Shown here one piece after another: positions 8,503 through 19,137 of a DNA stretch of 64,000 nucleotides. This DNA comes from ZC4RG30 sp963726085 (lineage in GTDB: Bacteria; Pseudomonadota; Gammaproteobacteria; Steroidobacterales; Steroidobacteraceae). The stretch's first letter is position 1, and each line of letters begins with the position of its first letter. The notes below the pieces were generated by a model. It had not been told where the DNA came from, ran no database searches, and saw only the letters and a program-made list of their open reading frames with translations. The stretch covers positions 248,001 to 312,000 of the forward strand of contig CAVSAR010000004.1 of the NCBI GenBank assembly GCA_963726085.1, given 5' to 3'. Position numbers and translations under genes: made by a program.

Positions 8503-9606
8503 ATGAAATTCACCGCCACCCGTGAACAGATACTCGGTCCCCTGCAAGCTGTCATCGGCGTGGTCGAGCGCAAGCAGACGATGCCGATACTGGCCAACGT
8601 GCTGCTGGCAGCCAAAGGCGCGCGACTGGCCATCACCGGCACGGACCTGGAAGTGGAACTGGTGGCGTCGGGGGAAGTGAACGTGCAGCAGCCCGGCGAG
8701 ATCACCGTGCCGGGACGCAAGCTGCTGGAGATCGCGCGGGCCATGCCGGAAAAGGCGTCGGTGACGGTCACCACCGATGGCGACAAGGTCAAGCTCAGTG
8801 CCGGGCGCAGCCGTTTCGTGCTGACGAGCCTGCCGGGGGCGGAGTTTCCCGTGGTGGAATCGGTCAGCGCACAGCAGACACTGAAGCTGTCCCAGGCAGA
8901 ACTGAGTCGACTGCTGGCCAAGACGCATTTTTCCATGGCGCAGCAGGACGTGCGCTATTACCTCAATGGAACTTTGCTTGAAACGGATGGGAAAATTGTT
9001 CGAACGGTGGCGACTGACGGCCATCGTCTTGCAATTGCAGAGACGGAGCTGGCCAATGCCGGCAAATCCATCCAGGCGCAGCAGGTGATCGTCCCACGCA
9101 AGGGCGTCCTGGAGTTACAGCGGATTCTTGGCTCAGAGGGTGAAGTGGAAATCACCATCGGTTCTAATCATATTCGCCTCGAGATCGGCGATATTCGATT
9201 CACTTCGAAGCTAATTGACGGCAAGTTCCCGGAATATGGTCGGGTGATACCGGCCAGTCCCGGCAAGACCATCGTGGCGGACCGCGACCAGCTGCGTCAG
9301 GCGTTGCAGCGCACGGCCATCCTGTCGAACGAGAAATACCGCGGCGTCAGGGTCAGCTTGGCACCTAACGCCTTGAAACTGCAGGCCCATAATCCCGAGC
9401 AGGAAGAGGCCCAGGATGAAGTGGAGATCGACTACAAGGGCGCGGAGCTGGAAATTGGCTTCAACGTGACTTACCTGCTGGATGCGCTGGCGGCCATCGA
9501 TACCGAGACGGTTGAGATCGGGCTGACCGACGCCAATAGCAGCTGCCTGATCCGCTCGCCTGGTACCACCAACGCCCGATACGTCGTCATGCCCATGCGC
9601 CTGTGA
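8503..9606 (+). CDS. dnaN: DNA polymerase III subunit beta (sliding clamp)
   Basis: A 367-aa clamp that encircles DNA and tethers polymerase III. It shows the three-domain repeat, starting MKFTATREQILGPLQAVIGVVERKQTMPIL, with LAITGTDLEVEL and the conserved end RYVVMPMRL. Length and ends match gammaproteobacterial DnaN. It lies after the putative origin and 22 bp before recF. Confidence 0.98.
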   Translation: MKFTATREQILGPLQAVIGVVERKQTMPILANVLLAAKGARLAITGTDLEVELVASGEVNVQQPGEITVPGRKLLEIARAMPEKASVTVTTDGDKVKLSAGRSRFVLTSLPGAEFPVVESVSAQQTLKLSQAELSRLLAKTHFSMAQQDVRYYLNGTLLETDGKIVRTVATDGHRLAIAETELANAGKSIQAQQVIVPRKGVLELQRILGSEGEVEITIGSNHIRLEIGDIRFTSKLIDGKFPEYGRVIPASPGKTIVADRDQLRQALQRTAILSNEKYRGVRVSLAPNALKLQAHNPEQEEAQDEVEIDYKGAELEIGFNVTYLLDALAAIDTETVEIGLTDANSSCLIRSPGTTNARYVVMPMRL

Positions 9607-9628
9607 GGGCAGGCTGCCCCAGCCGGCC

Positions 9629-10684
9629 GTGAGCCTGGCACAGCTCAAGATCAGCCAGCTGCGCTGCCTCAAGGAGGTAGAGCTGCAGCTGGGACCTCGC
9701 CTCAACCTGATCTACGGCGCCAACGGCTCGGGCAAGACCTCCCTGCTGGAGGCGGCATTCCTGGTGGGCCGCGGCAGGTCATTCCGGACCCGGCACACCG
9801 ACAGCCTGATTACCCGTCACAGCGATCACCTGACGATTTTTGCCCAGACCGAAAACCCGGCCCACCGCATCGGCTTCGAGTACCGGCGCGACGAGGCCTA
9901 TACCGCGCGCCTGGATGGTCAGGACGTCCAGAGCTTGGCCCAATTGCCAGGTGCCTTTTTCGTGGAGGTCATCGACCCCGAGGTGCACCGGTTAGTCGAG
10001 GGCGCCCCGGCGGAACGGCGCCGTTGGCTGGACTGGGGGGTGTTCCACGTGGAACCGGCCTTCCTGGAGCACTGGACCCGGTTCAGCAGGGCATTGCGGC
10101 AGCGAAACGCAGCGCTGCGCCAGGACCTCGATCCGCGTCCCTGGGAGGCCGACCTGGTCAACCATGGCCAGCGGGTAGCCGAGTTGCGCGGCCAGTGGTT
10201 CGAGGGGCTGCGACCCTACTGGCAGGCAGCCATCCAACGGCTATCGGGCCTGGAGCTGGACTTGAGCTACTACCGCGGCTGGTCCGCCGACCGGGAACTC
10301 AAGGACGTGCTGGCCGAAGGATGGGCGCGCGACCGGGAGCGCGGCGCCACCCAGGCCGGTCCGCAACGCGCCGACGTGCAATTGCGTTTGGGAGGGAGGG
10401 CAGCGCGGGAAAGTCTTTCACGCGGACAACAGAAACTGGTGGCAGCCGCCATGGTGCTGGCCTTGCTGCAACGACTTCGCGACCAGCAGGTCACGCCACC
10501 GACGCTGCTGCTGGATGATCCAGCGGCAGAGCTGGACCAACAGCGCTTGGGTGCGCTGGTGGAGCTGGTGACTGAATTGAACTGCCAGTTGTTGATCACT
10601 TCCCTGAGTTCGGAACAGCGGATTTTCGGGCAGCCAGAGCGCGTGTTTCACGTGGAACAAGGGGCCGTTCAGGGGGTATACTAA
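9629..10684 (+). CDS. recF: DNA replication/repair protein RecF
   Basis: An SMC-like ATPase that loads RecA at gaps with RecO and RecR. The 351-aa product starts at GTG. It has Walker A YGANGSGKTSLLEA near residue 30, GRSFRT just after it, the signature-like ESLSRGQQKLVAAAMVLAL, and the Walker B/D-loop TLLLDDPAAELD. It sits in the standard position between dnaN and gyrB. Confidence 0.97.
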   Translation: MSLAQLKISQLRCLKEVELQLGPRLNLIYGANGSGKTSLLEAAFLVGRGRSFRTRHTDSLITRHSDHLTIFAQTENPAHRIGFEYRRDEAYTARLDGQDVQSLAQLPGAFFVEVIDPEVHRLVEGAPAERRRWLDWGVFHVEPAFLEHWTRFSRALRQRNAALRQDLDPRPWEADLVNHGQRVAELRGQWFEGLRPYWQAAIQRLSGLELDLSYYRGWSADRELKDVLAEGWARDRERGATQAGPQRADVQLRLGGRAARESLSRGQQKLVAAAMVLALLQRLRDQQVTPPTLLLDDPAAELDQQRLGALVELVTELNCQLLITSLSSEQRIFGQPERVFHVEQGAVQGVY

Positions 10685-10709
10685 TAAGGAGTCATTTTGA
10701 GGTTCCCGG

Positions 10710-13145
<2,436 letters not shown>

Positions 13146-13165
13146 CCGCGGCGTCACGGGGGCGC

Positions 13166-14284
13166 ATGGAAGCCGAATCCTGGAATGACGTCGGTGCAGA
13201 GCAAGAGCTGCGCCTCAAGAGCGTGCAGCAGGTGTTGTCGGGCAGCACCCGGATAGCACTGATCCACAAGGATGGACAATTCAGCGCCATATCCGGCGTA
13301 TGCAATCACGCCGGCGGCCCGCTGGGTGAGGGCAAGCTCGACGGCGACTACTTGGTTTGCCCCTGGCACTACTGGAAATATCATTGCCGCACCGGCGCTG
13401 GCGAGCCCGGCTACGAAGCCGACGGCGTGCCCTCGCACAAGGTGCGGGTCGAGAATGGCCGGGTACTGGTGCAGCGGGTAGCCACCACCAAGCGCACTTT
13501 CAAGCCACACGACCCGCATCCGCTGGCGCGCCCGCCACAGCGTGCAGACGGACCTGTGCGGGTGCTGGGTTTGTCGACGACCGCGATGACGGCCCACCAG
13601 CCACGCTACAGCACCTCCGAGGATCTGCTCAACGCCAGCCTGCACAACGCGGCGGAAAAGCTCAACTGCGAGACCCGCCTGATCGCCGTGCGCAACCTGC
13701 GCTTTCGCGAGTGCGAGGGTTTCTATTCCAAGTCGGCCCACGCCTGCACCTGGCCCTGCTCGATCACACAGATGGACGCCACTGACCAGATGGAGCAGAT
13801 CTATGAAGGCATCGTGCATTGGGCCGACGTGATCATCGTATCGACACCGATCAGGTGGGGCGCAGCCAGCAGCCTCTACTACAAGATGATCGAGCGCATG
13901 AACTGCATCCAGAACCAGGACACCATTGCCAATCGACTACTGCTGCGCAACAAGGTCGCCGGGTTCATCATTACCGGAGGCCAGGACAATGTTCAGGCGG
14001 TGGCCGGCCAGATGCTGGGGTTCTTCGCCGAGGTCGGCTGCATGTTCCCGCAGTTTCCGTACATCGCGCACTCGCGTGGCTGGAGTGCCGAGGACATGGA
14101 GAACAACGAGCGCTACGTGCGCGAGTCGGCCAGCCTGCACGAGGGCGCCGCGGCGCTGGTGGGCCGATGCGTCGATACGGCCAGCATGCTAATCAAGGGC
14201 ACGCTGGGTGAGGAGGCCCTGGTCCGAGGTGGACGCAAGGGCCACGAGCTCGATACCCGCGCTCAGCTCGCCGCTGGCAGCTGA
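13166..14284 (+). CDS. Rieske [2Fe-2S] domain fused to NAD(P)H-dependent FMN reductase/flavodoxin-like domain
   Basis: Residues about 8-110 are a Rieske domain with both cluster-binding pairs: C46-x-H48 in VCNHAGGPL and C65-P-W-H68 in CPWHYW. From about 128 on is a flavodoxin-fold FMN reductase domain, starting VRVLGLSTTAM, with a serine-rich FMN phosphate loop, ADVIIVSTPIRWGAASSLYYKMIERM (a classic flavin-contacting strand-loop) and KVAGFIITGGQDNVQ. One 372-aa soluble chain thus joins an Fe-S carrier and a flavin carrier, suggesting internal electron transfer from NAD(P)H. The substrate is unknown. It begins 20 bp after gyrB and its 3' end overlaps the convergent carotenoid-oxygenase-like gene by 22 bp. 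Confidence 0.85.
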   Translation: MEAESWNDVGAEQELRLKSVQQVLSGSTRIALIHKDGQFSAISGVCNHAGGPLGEGKLDGDYLVCPWHYWKYHCRTGAGEPGYEADGVPSHKVRVENGRVLVQRVATTKRTFKPHDPHPLARPPQRADGPVRVLGLSTTAMTAHQPRYSTSEDLLNASLHNAAEKLNCETRLIAVRNLRFRECEGFYSKSAHACTWPCSITQMDATDQMEQIYEGIVHWADVIIVSTPIRWGAASSLYYKMIERMNCIQNQDTIANRLLLRNKVAGFIITGGQDNVQAVAGQMLGFFAEVGCMFPQFPYIAHSRGWSAEDMENNERYVRESASLHEGAAALVGRCVDTASMLIKGTLGEEALVRGGRKGHELDTRAQLAAGS

Positions 14285-15846
14285 TCCCCCGGCACCCAGA
14301 AGCCGTGCACCTGCGGGGCGGCCCGATAGGGCAGCTTCACCGTGGCGATGGCCCCTTCGCCCATGTGCTGGGTGTCGACCACCACCAGGTCGGAGCGTCC
14401 GTTTTCCTTGGGGTGCGAGCAGATGCCCACCAGATAGCCGTCGGCCTCGGGCGCGCCCTTGCGTCGCGGCACGAAGCACATTTCCGACAGCGCGGCATCG
14501 GGCCCGGGATTGAACACGTCGACCTTGCCGGTCTGGTGATCGAACTTCAGCCACCCGCCACCCCCCGGACCGCCGCCGATCAGGAACCCATAGCGATAGG
14601 GCACGGTGTGGTAACGATCGTCCTGCCGCGCCAGTGCGCCACCGTACTGCGGATACATGACCTTCATGTCGAAGGGTCGTGCCGTGCGCTTGGAGGTGTC
14701 GACCGAGAAACGGCGCACCTTGCCCGCGGCCTTGACCGGATCAAACGGCTCATGCAGGTTGGGGAACATCGGGAACTGGTTGGCATCGCCACCGTCCATG
14801 TCCACGTACACCATGTCGCCATCGGTCCAGCAGCCCATCACGTGCGTGCACATGGTGGTCGGTCCCTTGAGCCACTGGACATCCTTGCCATCGCCGCCAC
14901 GGCGCAGCACACCCAGCCAGGTGTCCTTGGTGGAATCCCAGCCCCAGTGCACGCCGCCGGCCTTCATGCGCTCCTCGCCCAGGTAGGCCAGGGGATACAC
15001 CAGGAACACGATGTGCTTCTCGGTGATGGCGTAGTCGTGGATCTCGCTGCAGTACGGGGCCTTCACCCAGGTCTGCCACAGCGTCTTGCCCTGCGGCGAG
15101 ATCTGGAAGATGTTGACGTCGGTGCTACCCAGGCCCTTGGCCTCGTAGCCGAAGGCCAGCAGGTCGCCGGTATGCGAATCATTCTTGGGATGCGCGGTGA
15201 AGGTCTGTCCCTCGACCTTGCCGTCGAAGCGGTAGTTGGCGTCCAGGGTCTCCAGCGTGTGCGGATCCAGCGCGGCGGGCATGGTGTCCTCTTTCATCGC
15301 CAGCACGCGGCCGTTGTGATACCAGACCTGCGTGTTCTGCGTGCCGCGCGACAGGCCCTTGACGCTGGGATCGTCGGTGTAGGGATTGCGGTACACGCCG
15401 TACAGGGACTTGCGCGCCTTGTGCTGTGCCTTCCAGCGGTCGTTCTTGACCCAGCGACTGAGGTAATCCACGTGCCCGTTCTGGATGCGGAACATGCTGG
15501 CATGTCCCTCGCCGTCAAACCCGATGTCGTAGTTGAGGCTTTCGGGCTTGGGGTACTGGGCGTCGGGACCGACGCGATAAAAGGCGCCGTCGAGGTCCGC
15601 AGGCAGCTTGCCCTGCACCTCGCAGTCATACAGCGTGTCCTCGGAGCGATTGACCGAGACCGCAAAGCCATTGGCCGGCAGGCTGGCGCTGCCACCGGAG
15701 CCAAACTTGCCGGGCTCGGTCGGAAAGCGCACCTCGGCGCGGGCGGCGGCCGAGCCCAAGGCCGCAGCACCCAGGACGGCAGCGCCGGTGAGGAAAGTAC
15801 GCCGATCAGCCGACGAAGGCTGTTGCTCGCGATTGCTGCGGCTCAT
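14263..15846 (-). CDS. Tat-exported carotenoid oxygenase (RPE65) family protein
   Basis: Members of this family cleave carotenoid or stilbene double bonds with a non-heme Fe(II) held by four histidines. All four are visible: H219 (TAHPKND, then GDLLAFGYEAKG), H270 (EIHDYAITEKH), H335 (CTHVMG) and H514 (QVHGFW). The N-terminus has a twin-arginine signal, DRRTFLTGAAVLGAAALG, ending near ARA at 35-37, so the 527-aa enzyme should be exported folded. This location is unusual for typical cytosolic members. The substrate cannot be deduced; lignostilbene-type cleavage is an alternative to carotenoid cleavage. Confidence 0.9.
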   Translation of the reverse strand: MSRSNREQQPSSADRRTFLTGAAVLGAAALGSAAARAEVRFPTEPGKFGSGGSASLPANGFAVSVNRSEDTLYDCEVQGKLPADLDGAFYRVGPDAQYPKPESLNYDIGFDGEGHASMFRIQNGHVDYLSRWVKNDRWKAQHKARKSLYGVYRNPYTDDPSVKGLSRGTQNTQVWYHNGRVLAMKEDTMPAALDPHTLETLDANYRFDGKVEGQTFTAHPKNDSHTGDLLAFGYEAKGLGSTDVNIFQISPQGKTLWQTWVKAPYCSEIHDYAITEKHIVFLVYPLAYLGEERMKAGGVHWGWDSTKDTWLGVLRRGGDGKDVQWLKGPTTMCTHVMGCWTDGDMVYVDMDGGDANQFPMFPNLHEPFDPVKAAGKVRRFSVDTSKRTARPFDMKVMYPQYGGALARQDDRYHTVPYRYGFLIGGGPGGGGWLKFDHQTGKVDVFNPGPDAALSEMCFVPRRKGAPEADGYLVGICSHPKENGRSDLVVVDTQHMGEGAIATVKLPYRAAPQVHGFWVPGDQLPAAS

Positions 15847-15951
15847 TGAAGTCCCCTTATTCGTAGTGCCTGTAGGCCAGGGTGGCTACTTTAGCGGAGG
15901 ATTCACGCCGCGCAATGGGCCCCCGCAGCCTGGCAACCGGCGCGCAACAGG

Positions 15952-16946
15952 CTAGAACGCCAGTCGCGACTGGCTTTGTGTCTGGCCCTGCTGGGATAGG
16001 CGCTGAACCCCTGATACATGGGGCGTGGGGAAGAAGGTGCGTGCGATGACATCGTGCACGTCGCTGATGTGCAGCTGCAGGCGATCGATGAATTCATGCA
16101 GCCCGTTCTGGTCCAGCGCCTCCAGGGGCGCGCGCGCCAAGAACCGGCGCACCGCATCCAGACGGTCGACCACCGGTTCGCCGCGCTGCAAGGATTTCAG
16201 TTCCAGTTCCACCTGGTCGAGGCAGAACATGCAGGCGCGCGGGAACTGCCGGTTGCGCAGCAGGAACTCCATTACGTCTGCGCGGCGTACCCGCGATCGC
16301 ACCGCGCCGCGGTACATCTGGTAGGCGGACAGCGACTTGAGCACGCTCATCCACTGCACGGTTTCGAACGGCCGCAGTTCCGGGGTTTCAGCCGGCAGCA
16401 GCTGCGCGGAACGCACGTCCACTATGCGGCTGGTCATATCAGTGCGTTCCAGGTTGCGCCCCAGCTTGAGGAAGGTGTGCGACGCGTTGCGGCTCATGGT
16501 TCCGTCAAGCACCCCGGAGATCTTCTGCAACGTCCCGACCACTTCATTGAGGAACCGGAAACGCATCCGCTTGGTGAGGCCCGTGGGCAGCTCGCGCACG
16601 AATTCGGAATGGAACTCGTTGAGCATCTCCCAGGCTTCGGTGGGCAGGATCTCGCGCAGCGTGCGCGCGTTCTCGCGCGCCAGGCGCAGGGACGAGAACA
16701 GCGAGCCGGGATTCTCCGGGTCGGCCACGAGGAACTGCACGACGTCGCGCTCCTCGACCTTCGGACTGCGGGCGTCGAATTCCGCGCGGCTGCCGCTGAT
16801 GTCCACCAACGGCAACCAGCCGGGGGCAATCCCCTTGGGCAAGTCGAGCAGCAGATGCGCGTTCACGTTGATGATGCGCGCGGTGTTCTCGGCCCGCTCC
16901 AGTAGCGCGACAGCCAGTAGACGTTTTCGGCGACCCGGGCGAGCAT
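15952..16946 (-). CDS. Alpha-E domain protein (separate-gene cassette), apparent 1-bp deletion near its start
   Basis: A helical alpha-E (DUF403) protein of about 331 aa. It starts MLARVAENVYWLSRY at 16946, six nt after the ATP-grasp stop. The family's next residues (LERAENTARIINV) appear only after adding one base near 16905, where CC seems reduced to C. From there the frame is open to 15952, with NASHTFLKLGRNLERTDMTSRI and a final AF. Alpha-E proteins accompany circularly permuted ATP-grasp ligases and transglutaminases in predicted peptide-forming or protein-modifying systems. No transglutaminase follows here; a carotenoid oxygenase lies downstream. The shift could be a sequencing error or real inactivation. 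Confidence 0.8.
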
Positions 16947-16952
16947 GTGTCC

Positions 16953-18408
16953 TTAAGCCTCCGCGTCCACGATCCAGGTGTCCTTGCTGCCGCCACCCTG
17001 GGAGGAGTTGACCACCAGCGATCCCTTGCGCAGCGCGACGCGCGTCAGGCCGCCGGTGGTCACGCTGGTCTGCGGGCCGCTGAGGATGAAGGGGCGCAGG
17101 TCCACATGGCGCGGCTCGATGGCATCGCCCACCAGCGTTGGCACCGTGGACAGGGTGATCACCGGCTGTGCGACAAAGTTGCGTGGGTTGGCTTTCAGCG
17201 CCCTGCGAACTGTGCCCGTTCGGCCTTGCGTTGACGACGGGCCCATCAGCATGCCATAGCCGCCGGAGCCATCCACGGGCTTTACCACCAGCGTCTTGAA
17301 GGTGCGCCAGCACGTGCGACAACTGGTCCGGTTCAGCGCAGCGATAGGAAGGCACGTTTGGCAGGATGGCGTCTTCGTCAAGGTAGTACTTGATCATGTC
17401 CGGAACGTAGGTGTAGACCAGCTTGTCGTCGGCCACGCCGGCGCCCGGCGCATTGGCCAGCGCCACATTGCCCTTGCTTCCAGGCGCGCATCAACCCCGG
17501 CACGCCCAGCGAGGTATCCTCGCGGAACGCCTCGGGATCAAGGAAGTCGTCGTCGATGCGCCGGTAGATGACGTCGACGCGCGACCAACCATCGCATCGT
17601 CTGCATGAAGACGCAGTCGTTGCTGTCGACGGCCAGGTCCCGGCCCTCGACCAGCTCGCAGCCCATCTGCCGCGCCAGGTATGAATGCTCGAAATAGGCC
17701 GAGTTGTAGATGCCCGGCGTCAGCACCACCACCTCGGGAACCTCGCCCTTGCGCGGCGACAGCGCGGCCAGCGTGTCGAACAGCTGCGAGGGGTAATCGT
17801 CCACGGGCAGGATGGCTGAATTCTCGAACAGCTCCGGAAACACCCGCTTGATGACCTGGCGGTTCTCGAGCATGTACGACACGCCGGAGGGCACGCGCAG
17901 GTTGTCCTCCAGCACGTACACGGTGCCGTCCTTGTCGCGGATCAGGTCCGAACCGCAGATGTGCGCCCAGATGCCCAGCGGCGGATTGACGCCCTGGCAG
18001 GAGGGACGGAAGTTCTTCGAGGTTGGATGATCTCGCCGGGCATCCGCCCATCGCGGATGAATTGCTGCTCGTGGTAGATGTCATCGATGAACAGGTTCAG
18101 CGCCGCCGCGCGCTGCGATCAGCCCCTTCTCGATGCGCTTCCATTCCTTGTGCGAAATCGTGCGCGGGATGATGTCCAGCGGCCACGCGCGGTCGATGGA
18201 GCCGTCCTGTTCGTGATAGACGGTGAAGGTGATTCCCATGGCGCGAATGGCCAGTCTCGGCAGCCTGCTGGCGCACGGCAATCTCCGCGCCGCCCAGTTC
18301 GGTCAGGTAAGCCAGCAGGGTGCGCGCCGCCGCGCGCGCGCCGCCGCCCGGCCCGACAAGTTCATCGTGCAGTCCGGCGGTGGGGTACGTAGACCAGGTG
18401 GATTTCAT
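16953..18408 (-). CDS. Circularly permuted type 2 ATP-grasp protein, broken by about seven apparent indels
   Basis: Piecing frames together gives a roughly 480-aa ATP-grasp ligase-like protein. It contains DELVGPGGGARAAAR, AIRAMGITFTVYHEQDGS, then YVLEDNLRVPSGVSYMLENR, VVVLTPGIYNSAYFEHSYLA, and finally VVKPVDGSGGYGMLMGP and VVNSSQGGGSKDTWIVDAEA with stop at 16953. Frame changes occur near 18115, 18035, 17585, 17480, 17300 and twice near 17215. Between them the family motifs are intact. This pattern suits assembly indels (for example an extra T in CTTCAAG near 17300) better than old decay, but a pseudogene cannot be excluded. The alpha-E gene follows after 6 nt. The start at 18408 is uncertain. 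Confidence 0.75.
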
Positions 18409-18504
18409 TTGTAGGAAGATTCCGAACCCAAGTTACCAGAGTGCAAACGCCGGGTCCAAACCGGAGCAGACGCTGCCTCGCAATGGTGCTGTACGGTGGT
18501 TTTG

Positions 18505-18521
18505 TGCAACCAATTGGTGCG
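18505..18521. promoter_or_regulatory. 17-bp palindromic operator, copy 1 (TGCAACCAATTGGTGCG)
   Basis: This inverted-repeat sequence lies in the 194-bp gap between the minus-strand ATP-grasp gene and the plus-strand flavin-binding gene. It differs at a single base from 22915-22931, which precedes the other cassette. Its right half TTGGTGC and spacing match NtrC-type sites (TGCAC-N-TGGTGCA, 17 bp); the left half is less exact. A further half-site ACCAAT occurs at 18524-18529. The rest of the gap shows no gene. Regulator identity is inference. Confidence 0.6.
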
Positions 18522-18602
18522 TCACCAATCCGCTTCGCGCCTACACCCGGTGGCGGCACCCACCTACCGCATGCACCGTGCTTCAACGTGCAAAATCCGT
18601 GC

Positions 18603-19097
18603 ATGCGCGAAGCTACCAAGCGCGCCCCGAGTGCAACTGCCGATCATATCTGGGCGCTAATCCACAAGATCGGCACCGCGATGCTGGTCACCGGCAGCGG
18701 GAACAGCTTCGATGCGCGTCCCATGCAGGCCTACCCGGACCCCGCAGCAGGGGAAATCGTCTTCATGACCGATTCGCAGCGCGTGCTTGCCGAGATCAGC
18801 GCGGCGGAGGGCGTGCTGCTGACCTTCACGGACAAGGCGGGCAACGACTATGTGTCCCTCAGGGGCAAGGCGCGCGTCAGCAACGACCGCGACCGGGTCA
18901 CGCGTCTGTGGTCGGCCTGGGCCCTGGCCTACTGGAAGAGCCCGCAGGATCCCAACATCCGCCTGATCGTCATGACGCCCGAACAGGCCAGGTACTGGGA
19001 GTCACCGGGTACGGTGGTGTCCACCGTGGCCATGCTGGCCAGTGCCCTGTACGGCAAGCAACCGAAGCTGGGTCACTCAGGCGAAGTGCAGCTGTAG
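18603..19097 (+). CDS. Pyridoxamine 5'-phosphate oxidase-like flavin-binding general stress protein
   Basis: A 164-aa split-barrel FMN-binding protein of the general-stress-protein-26 type. It shows DHIWALIHKIGTAMLVTGSG, the strand pair GEIVFMTDSQRVLAEI, VLLTFTDKAGNDYVSLRGKARV, and a C-terminal region around WWSAWALAYWKSP-like sequence (LWSAWALAYWKS). The ATG at 18603 was chosen because family similarity begins at MREATKRAPS; earlier in-frame starts would overlap the operator. Such proteins bind FMN or F420 and are usually stress-linked; the reaction is unknown. It is convergent with ligD. Confidence 0.85.
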   Translation: MREATKRAPSATADHIWALIHKIGTAMLVTGSGNSFDARPMQAYPDPAAGEIVFMTDSQRVLAEISAAEGVLLTFTDKAGNDYVSLRGKARVSNDRDRVTRLWSAWALAYWKSPQDPNIRLIVMTPEQARYWESPGTVVSTVAMLASALYGKQPKLGHSGEVQL

Positions 19098-19137
19098 TCC
19101 CGACAAGCACGAAGCGCCGGCCATCGATTCACCTGGG

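Noticed and set aside
14305..15849. 514-codon plus-strand open frame
   Set aside because: It is the exact antisense of the four-histidine carotenoid oxygenase; its translation has no family features.
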